A stretch of DNA of 64,000 bases, from contig NC_088780.1 in assembly GCF_958450345.1 (NCBI RefSeq), positions 44,694,033-44,758,032 on the forward strand, written 5' to 3'. This document shows positions 21,618 to 33,354 of this stretch, piece by piece (within the stretch, counting starts at the first letter, position 1; each line of letters opens with the position of its first letter). The DNA is from Calliphora vicina. Lineage: Eukaryota > Arthropoda > Insecta > Diptera > Calliphoridae. The notes beneath the pieces are model-generated. The model worked only from the letters and a program-made list of their open reading frames with translations, did no database searches and was not told the DNA's origin. Made by a program: the position numbers and the translations under genes.

Positions 21618-22263
21618 GGAAATTATTTTAGGGTTTTTTATTCGTCAATAGTTTACTATGACAAATATTCAGAATAAATGGAAATATATGTATATAAGAA
21701 TTATGACTTATTTTTTGAGATATATGACAATATTATAACTCAACAAAAATGTACGGTTAACTCTTTCCGAATTTTGCTGATGAAGAAGCATGTCATTTAT
21801 AATGCAGAAAACATCGATTATTTGTGGTAACTGATGATCCCAGTTAAAAAAATTAAAACACATTAAAAATATAAGTTGAGAAAAAGTAAATTTTTTGACC
21901 TTTTCTGAAATTTGGCCTCCTCAATTTTTTTTCTCATGCCAAAAGCTATCGAAAAATCGATGGCACAATATCATTTTAGAGCAATGGTTTCTTGAGGAAA
22001 ATGTCTTAGAATTTTCCATGGATTGCGTTTCTGCTCGATTTTTTACTTTTTGATCGTCCATACAATTCGACTAAGACTAATATACATAGTTATTTTCGAA
22101 TATCAAGTGAAATATAATTGTGAGAGTCGTTAAACATTTTGTAAATTACGTTGATGAATGTATCCTGTTATTCCAAATTTTAAGGGGATCAGAAGGACGT
22201 GCCCCTCTCATAAAAAGTAAATATTTATTATCGAATATCTGGACAATTATAATAGTGAGATTC
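21618..22263 (+). mobile_element. Longer copy of the 18.06-kb dispersed element
   Basis: Shares both ends (GGAAATTATTTTAGGG and AATAGTGAGATTC) with 18059-18519 and is 646 bp against 461 bp. It holds 'cgatttttta ctttttgatc' and 'gacgtgcccctctcataaaa'. No target duplication is visible here, unlike the other copy. Diverged text of the same kind (tgagaggtgacacgccc) lies near 54660. Confidence 0.75.
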
Positions 22264-22796
22264 TCCAACTTTGCATTTAAATAGTTATTTTCGAATATCT
22301 AAAGAACTGTTATAACTTGCCCACTGTAAAAACATAAAAATCTGGATAGGTTTGCTGAACCTATCTTCCTTAGGATGATTCACTCGGTACGAATGCATGA
22401 ATTTCATACTAGAATCTGTTTTGAACTATCCTTTCTCCATTTAATCTTTATAAGGTCATCTGCGACATCAGGATATTGGTTCATAAGGATATTTTCGCAC
22501 TAAGGCCCCTGGATCCTCGTACAACTGTGTGCAGTCTCAAATCCAGCGACGTTTTCATTTTGGTCGGTTTGATTCCCACTGGGATGTCTGTTCTAATATC
22601 CTCACAGTAGGAATAAAACCTTGAATATCGAAGAAAGAGTCAGTTATCTGGGTAATACTTTATCCACTGAGACTCAGTTCGTGCAACGGCTACCTCATTT
22701 TGTGGAAAAAAGTCAGCTACAGTACAGTGGAGCAGAATCAAAATTGTTTGGAAATAAATCTGGCATTTCTAAACGACTGGTCCGATCTGGATAAAA
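22264..22796. other. Unrecognised GC-richer segment
   Basis: The part 22500-22740 has higher GC than its surroundings (for example 'aaggcccctggatcctcg') and a 40-codon plus-strand frame with no motif. It may be eroded transposon coding DNA, but nothing identifies it. 'gtacagtggagcagaatc' at about 22718 resembles a transposon end without a partner. Confidence 0.35.
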
Positions 22797-23431
22797 CTTG
22801 ACGTGGGACAAATGCTCCAGTGGCGTCGCTATGGGGGCTCAAAGTGGGGTACCTTCGGCATGTAAAATATTTAAACATGTGCCATTATTTTATTTCCCAT
22901 CCGATTTCAAAGATCTGTATAGTTTTGGAAAGCGGCTAGGTAGGTCTTGCAAAATCCTTGCTATATTTTTAAAGTGGCATATTTTTGAATCTAATTGAGA
23001 TATTGACTTGAATTTTTTTTTGTAAGAACAACAATTAATTTATCTAAACAAAAAAAGTTAGTTCGGAATAAATGTGGACCAAATTGTCACTAATATTTGC
23101 AATCCTATTGAAATTCTGATACAAATTTTAGTTTTAGAAACTCAATAAATACAGTTTGTCAAAAAATTCTTTGCACATAGAGAAAAAATAACAAAATTTC
23201 GAAGAAAACATTGATTACTAATATAAATAATCAACTTCTTTATTATTTTCAACACATTTTTTATAAACATATGTTTATTAATATAATAGATAACAAAAAA
23301 AATCAATTTCAATAAAACCATTCATATTTATAATAAAAAAGGACAAAAAAATCAATTTTTATACTGTCAAATAAATGTTTGCACATTCGATAAAATATTA
23401 AGTTTGTGATACATTTCCAGGGTTTTACCTG

Positions 23432-24111
23432 CTAATATATTGTGTGTCCAACTTGAACATCAATTACGGCTGCACATTGAGTTAATGCAAGGGTATTTTG
23501 TCCCACTCTTCTTTAATTTATTCGTTTTAATTCTTTGGCGATATTTTTCACACTTTTTTCTTTAAATGTACCCACAAATTTTCGATATGGTTAATATCAG
23601 GACTTCGGGCAGGGGTATCAGTAACTTTTGTACAGTTATATAGTAACCACGACCAAATAAATAAGAGTTATGTTTTTGATCATTGTCTAGTAATATTTGT
23701 ATTAAAACTTGTTTGAATTTACCGGGTCAACAAAACCGAATTTCAGAATGATAACGATTATATCGGGTTTTAAAACATCAAGATAAACTTATTTCATCAA
23801 TATTTTATCCAAAATCCTGATTACCCCTACTCCCCATAACTGAAAGCTTTCCAAACTTAACTGTAGGAATTAAATTTTTGTTTTCTAGAACTGTCAGAGG
23901 TTTTCGCCAAACTTTTTGGATTCCATCATGACAGTACAACATTATTTTTGTCTCATCAGAAAAAATGTAGTCGTCCCAGCACTCTGGAGGGAGTGAAATG
24001 TGCTCTATAGAAAATCTTAATCGTTTCTCAATATTTTTGATTTAAAGCAGGAGTTTTTTCCTAGCCATTCCTGAAGAATATTTGTGTTTTAGTAGCACAT
24101 TTCGGAGTGTT
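23432..24111 (-). pseudogene. Dead Tc1 transposase
   Basis: On the minus strand a first frame reads IEKRLRFSIEHISLPPECWD, DYIFSDETKIMLYCHDGIQK, then VWRKPLTVLENKNLIPTVKF and GKLSVMGS: the start of the DDE domain with the first catalytic aspartate in FSDET. After frameshifts come DNDQKH (second aspartate; DNDPKH in the family), PEVLILTISKICG against SPDLNPIENLW in another frame, and the end CAAVIDVQVGHTIY before the stop at 23432. The VWG block, usually directly after LSVM, is altered. At least three frameshifts and several stops are needed, so it cannot be active. Confidence 0.85.
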
Positions 24112-24158
24112 TCATGTGATACTCTTAGCCCATAATCATTTTCCACTTGCAGATTTAT

Positions 24159-24193
24159 AATAATGGCAGGAAATGCGATTTCCTGCCATTATT
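24159..24193. repeat. Perfect 16-bp hairpin
   Basis: AATAATGGCAGGAAAT, loop GCG, ATTTCCTGCCATTATT: a perfect 16-bp stem with a 3-nt loop, inside the Tc1 coding region. It is not expected in a Tc1 transposase and may be a repair-associated inversion. Confidence 0.9.
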
Positions 24194-25396
24194 TTTATTT
24201 AAATATAAAGTCACTTGTAGAACATAAAAAAATATTTTTTAACTAAACGCTATGCAACCTCTTTCAAATGCGATAACATTCATAAAAAGGCCTATTTGCA
24301 CAAAATTCGAGTATATTTTTCTTCACTCAGTATGCAAAGATTTTTTTGACACCATTCATATTGAAAAAACATATATTTTTGTTGTTGGTCTTGTAACGCG
24401 TTTGTCAATTTTAAATATGTTGGTGGAGTCAGATAGTCGTAAGAGGTCCAATAACGGAATGTGTGAAAAAAAAACAAAAATGTAATGAATTTATTCTTGG
24501 AATTCTTAAATGAAAATAAAATTTTAAAAATTAGTTTACTGTGCAAAGATATTTTTGACAAACTGTATGTAATACATATGTAATAAAATCTTTATTTATT
24601 AACAAAACTCAATGAAATTGTCAACAATTTTTTAAGTTGTCATTCTAAATAACCAAGATTAAAAAAACTTGTCAAACTCTCAAAGGTAAGCCCGCAATTC
24701 CTAGAAATTTAAATGAAAATGGTATTTTTTTACAATTTTGACCACATTTTTTTCGTTCACATTTTTTCTAGGTTGGGAAAATTACTTTGGTATAAATAGG
24801 GAACACATTACGGTTTCCAAAGCTGCTTTGCGTTTTCTGATCCTAGCTTTGGGATTTTAATATATGTGGCCCAAAGTTGAAATTTTGATCAAAAAAATAG
24901 GTGAAATTCCGAAGGGTGTAGGGGCGACATATTCGAAAAATAGGACATATTTTTATACCAAAAATGTTCTCCGTATTTATACCTTACGGAAAAACATAAA
25001 ATTGTTAAATGTTCCTAAAGAAAGTTTTTTTTTTATAAAAAAATAGTTAAGTCAACTTTTCACCCAAAAAAAAACTGCAAAAATCTACTACTATTTGAAT
25101 TTTTAAATAGAAAATCGTTTATTTTTGAATCCATAACAGATATTGATCCAAAAGTACGCCCTATATTTTTAAAAATGTGGACCAAGGTATGGCAAAACTT
25201 TAAAATTCAAATTTTGAAATGCCTATACCTCGGAAATTATAAAAGGTAAATAGCATGATTTTTCGAGCCCTACCCGCTTTCCAAAAACATAAAAATCTTT
25301 GAAATCGGATGGGAAACAAAAAAATTTAACGTTTTTAAAAATGTTACATGTCGAAGGTACTTTGAGCCCCCATAGTGCCATGAGCCCCTGGAGCAT

Positions 25397-27389
25397 ACAT
25401 CCTCATATATTTGGTTGATAGTAATTTATTATTAAATAGATTATCTCTTTACCAAAAATCGTGGTATAACAATAAAGTTGTAAATTTTTTAGATCTCAAT
25501 TTAAACAGAATTTTAATACATTTAAATACTTACAACAGCTATTATCTAAAACATTACTCACTACAATAAATTTTGTAGGCCAAATATTACGAGACATATA
25601 ATGACCACAGAAACCAATTATCCCATTAGCTCAGTAAAAGTCAGTTAAAATCCAAACATCTGGTCAATGTGCGACAGATAAACAAAAAACCTTACGACAC
25701 AAACCAGCTACGGGGGCGATGTCCACAAAACAAAAACACATTACAATAAGTAATGGAAAAGGAAACAAGGTCTGCTTAAAGACAACCAAACAAGGATAAT
25801 AACAAATGGCACATGTTAAAAAAGGACTACTCACTACCATGCTATTATATTCTAGTATATCTCTAAGAAGGTGAATGTAATGAAGGTGTTATGGCACAAG
25901 ATAGAAAAACCAACAAATAGATATTTTAGTTGCCTTCATACAATACCAATAGATTTTATGGATATGCCAACCTAAATGAGAGAATCAATGAAATATAATT
26001 ACTACTGTTAAACTAAGATGCTTTGTCGGCAGTATGAATACTTTAAACAATAACAAAAACTTGTGTATTGGAACGCTGCAGGACAGAAGGTGTCATCTAT
26101 GGTTATTACAAGTTGTTGGTGTGATGTATAAGAGAGTGTAAAACAGCAGGAGGAATCACTTACTTATACGCCTACTAATAGTTTAATGCGCTTACTACCT
26201 TTAAATAATGTCCCTTTCTTTACTTTTTGGTGTGATTTGTGGGCTGTTGAAAGGACATTTGTTACGTAAAAGTCATACACATTTTTCTTCTACTACGTGA
26301 ACAAAACTCTTAATGGAATAAGGACAAAGGTGTAGGTTGTGCTACTAACAGTTTGTCTGTAAAGGACACTATTTTTGTAGGTCTTCTTTTTTTCTAACTT
26401 TGTATGTATTTTATATTTATGTGGCCATTTGATAAAATAATTGACCATATTTATAGTTTTATTTTAGCCTTTTTCTAGTTCGATGTGTCTTTGAAGGTGT
26501 ATAATGCAAACATATTGTTGGTGTTAAATGTCTTGTTTTTGTGGTCAATCTTTTGTTTAGTTTTAAATATATTTTCTTTCCTCATTTGTATAGAGTTTGT
26601 GTAACATCTGAACTTCCGAAAATAATTTTATGGTTATTTGATAGATGGATATAGGCTTTGTTAATAATTTCTATGGAATTTGTTAAAACGGTAAGTATTT
26701 TCTTGATATTTTAATTAAAATCTAATTAAGGAGATGAGACAATTTTTCAACATAGTGTATAACTAAAAACAATTTTCAATAAATAAAAAAATAAATAAAC
26801 CTAACTCTTGGCCTAAGGGATAACCTGATATATATACATATATTTATGTTTTTGTAGATCTTCTCAAGGACTATTCATATTTTAAATATTAGGATCATAA
26901 ATAGATTTTTGTCGATTTTTTTAAAAAATGTGAGACCCCATAATTTTTCTAATTAACCGTAAAGAGCTTTACTTACAACTTTGAAATTTTCCTGCAAAAA
27001 TTCTCGTAGAATATTTTAATCCTAAAATGTAATTTTTGATAGAATCTTTTTTTATTTTCTCGAAAAAGGGGTAAAATTGACGCTTAAAGAGAGGAGGTAG
27101 AGGGTTAAGATCTTCCACAAAAATGATCCCGTTAAAATTCCACAATATAACTCTGACAATAAGAATTCTCTCAGACATTAACATTAACAACATTTTTTCA
27201 TTTCGATCAAAAAATTAAAACTTTGACCCACTGTAAAAAAATTCAGACCCGCAGGGCTATAAGTTTATTTTACAAATACGATCTACTCAACATGCCCTTT
27301 CAGAATTATAGGGTCGCTATTCTGTTCCAAAAATGCTGTTGGACAGTTTCATTATAAATTTTTCAAAAAGAACTATTAGAAGAAAAAAC
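25397..27389. other. AT-rich stretch, nothing recognised
   Basis: A 74-codon minus-strand frame at 26969-27193 has no motif. No repeat shared with the window was identified. Confidence 0.45.
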
Positions 27390-27735
27390 GTACGTGTAAG
27401 TCCTCTTTATGTGGATTCTACCTCAATCAGGATCAGCAATATAAAGAAAGAAGGATAATCAGCAATATAAAGAAAAAGTACCATAAAGTTGCCCCCTTAG
27501 GCTCTCACTTAATCAGGACCATATATGATTAACATCATTTTTCTAGGTTCATTATTATAGAAAATTCAAAAAGTACCATAAGTATAATGAAAAAGTACCA
27601 TTATTTCTCCTTTTTGATTTCTTACTGCACTCACATGTATATCAGTTAACTTGTATGTCATAAGTTAAATAATTTAAAATATTACAAAAGTACCATTAGG
27701 AGAAAAAGTACTTATTTCCCTTTTCCAGCATTCAA
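27390..27735. repeat. 'AAAGTACCAT' dispersed repeat
   Basis: The block AAAAAGTACCAT recurs at about 27475, 27570 and 27590, and 'aaaagtacc' near 27680. A similar arrangement (aatgtaccactaaagtcacc, aaatagtacc, 'atctcattcagaatcatg') lies at 35563-35760. A local duplication 'gatcagcaatataaagaaa' is at 27430-27470. Class unknown; non-coding. Confidence 0.5.
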
Positions 27736-27794
27736 AATACTATATTTTGGCGAAATACTGTGTGACAAACAACACAAATCAGTATTCATGTGAT

Positions 27795-27930
27795 CAAGAA
27801 GAGTGCCACGATAGACTAGATGATAGTGTGCTGGACTATCAACCTGAGGGTTGCGGGTTCAATTCCCGCATGTACCAAACTGTTAGTTTAATTTTGTCCA
27901 CTAGACCGTACCTCAAAAAAAAAGTTCACC
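27795..27930 (+). mobile_element. tRNA-derived SINE candidate
   Basis: The sequence contains GGTTCAATTCC at 27856-27866, matching the Pol III B box (GGTTCRANNCC), inside a perfect T-arm: GCGGG, TTCAATT loop, CCCGC (27853-27869). About 45 bp upstream, 'gatagactagatg' sits where an A box (TRGYNNANNNG) is expected. A good acceptor stem and anticodon arm cannot be formed, so it is not a working tRNA. An A8 run follows at about 27917. A tRNA-headed SINE is the best reading, and its 3' limit is uncertain. Confidence 0.6.
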
Positions 27931-28139
27931 TTACATCCCCTAATAATGTAGTTCTGCAAGGCAGTTACGCCTTTTTACATTGTTTGTTATATCTTTGCCA
28001 TTTACAGTCGGATCTTAAAGTATGATATATCAATATTTCTGGGAAGACCAATGTTTTGCTCTAAGACCCATTGTTCTCAAGTATACACAAGATCTTTGTT
28101 CCTACAACCCTAATATCAGAAAATTTAAGCTCGCAATGA

Positions 28140-28440
28140 AATCATTAAACTTTTGCTAATAAAGTAATTCGAATAATTAGCCCCCATACGATTGCTCTAT
28201 CTGAAAATAGTTAAGCTCTCATAAATATTTTAGTTATTTAGATATTCAAACCAAATTCAGCAAAAATAAGTTTTATATAAGCCAAACTCGCACCACCAAA
28301 GTTTGTGACGATTGGTCCATAATTAGTCCCACTTCCGAAAATCACTTTAACTAGCATTGAAATGATAAAAATGTTATTTAAATAAATTTCAGTAACGTAG
28401 TGGGAACTCATAATAAAATATGATTTAAACATTGTTTCTA
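28140..28440 (+). repeat. DINE-like fragment
   Basis: Blocks 'agcccccatacgattgctct', 'ggtccataattagtcc' and 'cgaaaatcactttaactagc' match 9430-9660 in order, including the 'ataagttttatataag' stretch. Both ends of the element are missing. Confidence 0.65.
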
Positions 28441-28529
28441 TTTATATTTTTAACCGTTTTCTCCCTTAAAATGTTCGAACACAAGACACCTGTCAGCTCT
28501 TTTTTGAATGGAATTAGTTTAGAAGATAT

Positions 28530-29123
28530 TGTTACGTTTTAACCTTTTCAAAACGTTTGGTTTATTTCCTTTAAATAAACCGGATACTTTTGATTGCAAA
28601 TAAAAGCCGTTTAGTAGTTTGAAAATGGTAACAACTCTTTATTTATTCAAATGTACAACAACAACAGAATTAAATAGTCACTCAATGTTTTTTTATACAC
28701 GTTTGTAAATTCGCAGAAATACAGACACAAAAAATAAAACACAACACACTTTAAGGCACTCAGTTGATGTTTATTCGAAAAGCGTCTCTGATAAACTGAC
28801 TCACGACTGCAACCTCTGCCACTATTTATAACACTGCCATCTGCACTCTAGATTGTTCTTTAACTGTCAAAATTCGAATATTCTAGATCTTACTAATACA
28901 TACGCCATCTGTGGTGTACTTTCTACAATGTTCTTTAACTGAATATTCGAATTCGAATACAGCGTTGCCAACTTATGATCAAATCAACTGAAAGCTTTTA
29001 TTTAATAATGCCCACAGATATGTTACAGTTTGCTATTACAGCACTGTTATTTGAAAGCATTATGCTACTTTTAAATCAGCCCTTAAAATCGTTATATTTG
29101 AATTCAAGTACAATTTCGTAACA
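28530..29123 (-). mobile_element. Solo LTR, Ty3/gypsy-like
   Basis: The 594-bp segment begins TGTTACG and ends CGTAACA, and ATAT lies directly outside both ends (28526-28529 and 29124-29127), a 4-bp duplication. The TG...CA ends, 4-bp duplication and length fit an LTR of a Ty3/gypsy-type retrotransposon. The direction is minus: on that strand TATAAATA is followed about 30 nt later by a TCAGT initiator and then AATAAA. No internal region or second LTR is present, so it is a solo LTR left by recombination. Family assignment beyond LTR is inference. Confidence 0.88.
28797..28830 (-). promoter_or_regulatory. LTR core promoter: TATA box and initiator
   Basis: On the minus strand TATAAATA (28830-28823) precedes TCAGT (28801-28797), with the initiator A 31 nt from the first T of the TATA box, the standard spacing. 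AATAAA follows at 28777-28772, implying a short R region. Confidence 0.65.
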
Positions 29124-29127
29124 ATAT

Positions 29128-30860
29128 GTTGGTACAAAATTTACCAGTTATTATCCTTTTGCACTTCCTAACTATTCGAGTTTCCAAAAATCCTTTCTTA
29201 GTAGATTTATATGGTATGGCTGGAACTTACGGTCCAAATTGGAAGTATCTAGCTTGAGGTATTTGGGCTGGTAGATGATGAATCAATAAATCGCTCTGTA
29301 GCGTTACTCCTTTTTATATATAGTTATAGATGGATGAAGTCGAACAATTATTTTGTTCTACATCATTAAAGATTAGAGAATCATTAAAGCACCATTTCGG
29401 AAATTAAAGATAACTATTTAAAACAATTTAAGCATTGAAGTATATTCTTTTAAGATTCCAATGTTAAATATTTCTAAGATACTGTTTCTTAAAAAGGACT
29501 TAATTTTGTATATTTAAAAAACCCTCAACATCATAAATCATTCTACCACCCGCTCAAACGCAATTATTTATTTTACAAGCATTTAAATATCAATGACCGG
29601 AAAATAGTTTTCAAAATTAGGTATTACAAAAACAATACAAGCTTACGTGTAAATACTTACATATCCAATTGTTTTTTTTTAGAAAATTCAATATCGTTTT
29701 TATGAAAACACACAAATTAGCTCAGTGTCTACGAACTGGAAAACTGTGAGAAAATCTGAGAAAAATACCACAATACGTTGAAAATTTTTTAGTCACAGCG
29801 TTTAGAAATAAAAAAAAAATCTTCAATGAACAGAACGTTTAACATCTGGTGTAAAAATTCCTTATAATGCTGCAAGGATATAAATGGCATTTTTTTTACT
29901 GCATAGTAAAAAATTATAATATCAGTGATGTGGGGAAATTGAAAATAATTATGTGAAGTTTCTTTATTTTTTTGTTCGGAATTCAATGTTGGTGTTATAA
30001 AATTGACATGTTATTGAAAATTTACAAGGCATGGAAAATTCTAGTAAGCCAGCAGGAACATGGGAATTAAATAATTAACAACAAATCATAAAGAAAGGAA
30101 TTTAAAGGATTTTTTTAAGAATTGAAAAACAGGAAGTGTATTAGTTCTTAACATTAAGAAATATGAAAACTTTGAAATAAAAAAAGTATAAAAATAATAT
30201 TTAACGGCAATTGCTATCTATTTACTATGAAATAATATATGTATTATTTAGAATAAATTTACTTTATTTTCAAATAAAGTCAACTTCTTAGCTTATGTAT
30301 AAATTATTAAGTTCAAACCCCTTTTCTATACCACCTTAAAAGTCAGCCGGAAATCATTGCTATAAAATCAATACATTTGAATTTGTAATTAAATTTTAAT
30401 ACTATAAACACATGGATGGGTTTACCCGTTCAAAAAAATAATATTTTATTTCCCTACCAATTGTAATGTAAGCTGATAGTTTGTATCAAGTCCTCAATGT
30501 GTTTTCATGCAATGCTATGTAAATTTTTATGCACTCAACAGTTTGCCATTAAATATTTTAAATAGTAAAAAAATTATGCGATATAAAATTTCAACCCTTT
30601 TATCAAGTCGCTTAATTAAGTTTAACTGACTCACCACTAATATAATAAAATGTAGATTTAATGACTGGTTTGTTAGTTGAATTTAGACAATTGCATGTAG
30701 TCATTATTTGCTTTTGGTTTTATAAAAAAAAAATACTTCACATGTGTGATCATTTTAGAACACTTCCACATTATAGTCGGTTTCATAAAATAAATTAATT
30801 TGTAACTACTTAAATAAGTTTAAGTAGATACATGAACGACAAAAAAATTTAAAACCACCA
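29128..30860. other. AT-rich stretch, nothing recognised
   Basis: A 65-codon minus frame at 29789-29986 has no motif. No repeat boundary was identified. Confidence 0.45.
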
Positions 30861-30869
30861 GTGGCCGAA

Positions 30870-31183
30870 CGTCTATTAAGATGTACACATCAGGAATGTC
30901 TACGAAACTTGTTGAAATTATCAAAAAGGAAACAGATGGAGATTGTGCATCAAATACACAATCAGAAAATTAAGAGAACTTAGTATCTGAGATATAATCA
31001 TTGATATTGAAAAATATTTTTTTGTGAAAAAATGGCTAATATATCCGAAATTTGAGCGCATTAATTAAAGCGTAATGTTTTGACTATATCTATGTCAAAG
31101 GGGAAATAAATGGAGACTAAGGATTAAAAACGCCATCAGAAAATGTACAGAACTTAGTATCCGAGATATAATCCAAAATATTT
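30870..31183 (+). repeat. Diverged direct repeat of about 174 bp
   Basis: 'atcagaaaattaagagaact' plus 'agtatctgagatataatc' at 30961 recurs as 'atcagaaaatgtacagaact' plus 'agtatccgagatataatcc' at 31135, a spacing of 174 bp. The units are clearly related but substantially diverged. Confidence 0.6.
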
Positions 31184-31675
31184 AAAACAAGTAAGAGTGC
31201 TATATTCGGCTGTGCTGAATCTTATATACCCTTCACCAAATTATACTTCAAAATACAAATTTTAAATATTTTTAGGTAACCAAAAATTTTTTCAGTCGTT
31301 TTTTAATTTTTTGAAAATTTTTTATTTTTGAATTGTTATTTGAAAAATTTTTGTTTTTAGATTTTAAATTTTTTTTTTTGTTTTTTTAATTTTATTTTGT
31401 GAAATCCATATTGTCTATATTAATGACTTAGTAATCCAGATATAGGTCAAAAATCGAGGTCCTGGTTTATTCCTTACATCTCAGCCATTTGTGGACCGAT
31501 TTTGCTGATTTTAAATAGGAAACTTCTCGAAAGCATGTCTGACAGAATTATTGAAGATTTGGATCCCGAAGATATCTGGGGTCTTCAGAAAATTGATTTC
31601 AACAGACAGACTTACGGACATGGCTTAACCGACTCCTCTATCTATAAGGATCCAGAATATATATACAAAAACAAA
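31184..31675 (+). mobile_element. AACAAGTAAGAG-ended interspersed element
   Basis: Starts AAAACAAGTAAGAGTGC, 'tattcggctgtgctgaat', 'ttatatacccttcacc' and ends 'ggatccagaatatatatac'. Between lie 'tggaccgattttgctg' and 'caacagacagacttacggac', the same functional-looking blocks (ATACCC start, GACAGAC core) as the DINE-like elements but a distinct family. A 60-codon frame at 31502-31684 is a chance frame in this non-coding element. Reverse fragments occur at 5.9 and 8.7 kb. Confidence 0.7.
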
Positions 31676-31875
31676 ATTTCTTGATATTTTCTATTGAATT
31701 TTGAGTTTTGAATTTGATTATTTTGACAATTGAATATACAATTTTCGTTATTGGTTGAATTTCAAATACAAAAATTATTGAATAGATAATTTTCGTAAAT
31801 TGTATATTCAATTGTCAAAACAATCAAATTCAAAACTCAAAATTCAATAGAAAATATCAAGAAATTTTGTTTTTG
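31666..31875. repeat. Long near-perfect hairpin, 79-bp arms
   Basis: The left arm starts CAAAAACAAAATTTCTTGAT at 31666. The right arm is its reverse complement, ending at 31875. About 79-80 bp pair with one mismatch (A against G, a possible G-U pair in RNA), around a loop of about 50 bp. The left arm starts inside the end block of the 31.18-kb element. This is a young inverted duplication or the tip of a foldback element. Confidence 0.92.
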
Positions 31876-33354
31876 AGCAAATTTTGATTGTAAGTACATT
31901 TGTAAGCTTGACCCCTGAATTTTTTAAAAATCTCGAACAACGGTAAGTAGTGTTTCAGTCAAATAATAAGTAGTTATCGCTTTGCTCCAATTATACTTGC
32001 TGGCTTACTAGGTAAGTAAAGTTTTTGCTGGGAATGAATACTTGATTTAATTATGAAATAATTGAAACCAGTTCAATATGGGATAAATGTTTGAACTGAA
32101 ATATAGTTTTTTCTGTGTTACATATTTACTGAGTATCTAAAACTAAAATTTGTAACAAAATTTTAACAAGATTGCAAATATTAGGAAAAATTTTGATCCT
32201 TATTTATTCTGAACTATTTTTTTTTGTTTAGATGAGTTAATTTTTGGTGTTGCAAAAAAAAATTTCAAGTCAATTCCTCAATTAGATTCAAAAATATGCC
32301 ACTTTAAAACTCCTTTTCATATTTTAATGTGACTAAGCGAATGTCTATTCACCTCTCTAAAAATACAATTGCGTACTGTATAAAAGATTCGTTTCACACG
32401 ATTAGAAATATTTTTTATTACTACTTCACCTCTTGCTACTAGTTAAGTTCTTTTTAAATATGACCCTAATCTAGCGCTTCTGTATTTTTCATTTCATAAT
32501 TCCACTGACACTAAACAAATATTTAAATTAAAAGTATTTTTTTTTTGTATAAGCACAAATGAATTTATTTACATTTTTACTGTATTACGCACTGTACAAC
32601 ACCATGTTTTTAAATTTTTGAAAGTTTTTAAAAAACAAAACAAAATAAATAAATGTTCTCATTCATAATATAATAGTTTTTAGTTAAGTTTTGTGAGAAT
32701 TTCAAATATTTTTATTATTTTCAAGATTATTTTTCTTTATCTCCAGATTTATGTTGATATTTATTTTTAGAAAAAGAATGAAACGAAAAAATTATCTAAA
32801 ATTCAGCCGCTGTATACAAATAAATCAGAGTTCTTTATCAGGGCTCGAAATAATAAAATTAGATAAGAAGTAACGAACACTTTTAAATATTCAGAGGTCA
32901 TTGAGATCGTAGTGATTTTTTTAATATACTTTTTTTATAACTTCTGCTAAATAAATATGGTGTTTTTCATCAGATTTTTTGTTTAGAGAGATACAAACAT
33001 ACATAATATGATTTAATTTTTAGTCACTTGGCACATGTTTAATTAGACAAACGATTATTTTCGGAAACACGTGCAAAGCGTACAGTTTACCATTGCATAG
33101 ATAAACATTAATGTCCAGTGGGAGAATAATGACTTATGTTTATGAAGTAGAGATAATGTCTTTAAAACTATCAGAAAAACTTCACAATAGTTTTGACATG
33201 GTGTATCTGATTTAAAATTTTAAGAAATTTATTCCAAGTTGTGACTTGGTCGATCTAGTTATTGATGGAAACTTTTCCAAATATTCAATTAATTGGAAAG
33301 AAAATTCTTAAGATATTTAAATTTGTTTAGTATTTCATTAATATGGGTGTATAC
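31876..33354. other. AT-rich stretch with one repeat fragment
   Basis: Apart from the fragment at 32135-32315, listed separately, no gene or repeat was recognised. Confidence 0.45.
32135..32315 (-). repeat. Fragment of the 22.8-kb foldback family
   Basis: The reverse complement reads AAAGTGGCATATTTTTGAAT, then 'ctaattgaggaattgacttg', matching 22970-23010, and continues through 'aaataaggatcaaaattttt' as at 23060-23130. The match spans roughly 180 bp without either terminus. Confidence 0.7.

Larger units (their letters stand above)
23152..24565 (-). mobile_element. Tc1-like transposon nested in the foldback
   Basis: The ends are CAGTTTGTCAAAAAATTCTT on the left and its near reverse complement ('atatttttgacaaactg') on the right, flanked by TA on both sides (23150-23151, 24566-24567). 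The length of 1414 bp is near that of a complete Tc1-type element (about 1.3-1.6 kb). The transposase is on the minus strand and is dead. A perfect 16-bp-stem hairpin interrupts the coding part at 24159-24193. Confidence 0.92.
22811..25396. mobile_element. Foldback element interrupted by a Tc1 transposon
   Basis: The left arm (about 22811-22945: AATGCTCCAG, 'ctatgggggctcaaagt', 'cccatccgatttcaaaga', 'tttggaaagcgg') recurs in reverse at about 25262-25396, giving inverted arms of about 135 bp. Left-arm DNA continues to about 23140 in the same form as 54931-55190, and a further fragment lies at 32135-32315 in reverse. The Tc1 element at 23152-24565 sits inside. A target duplication of the foldback was not found. 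A 60-codon frame at 24864-25046 has no motif. Confidence 0.75.

Noticed and set aside
27795..27870. A functional tRNA gene
   Set aside because: The T-arm and B box are good, but no acceptor stem or anticodon arm can be formed and the A box is poor.
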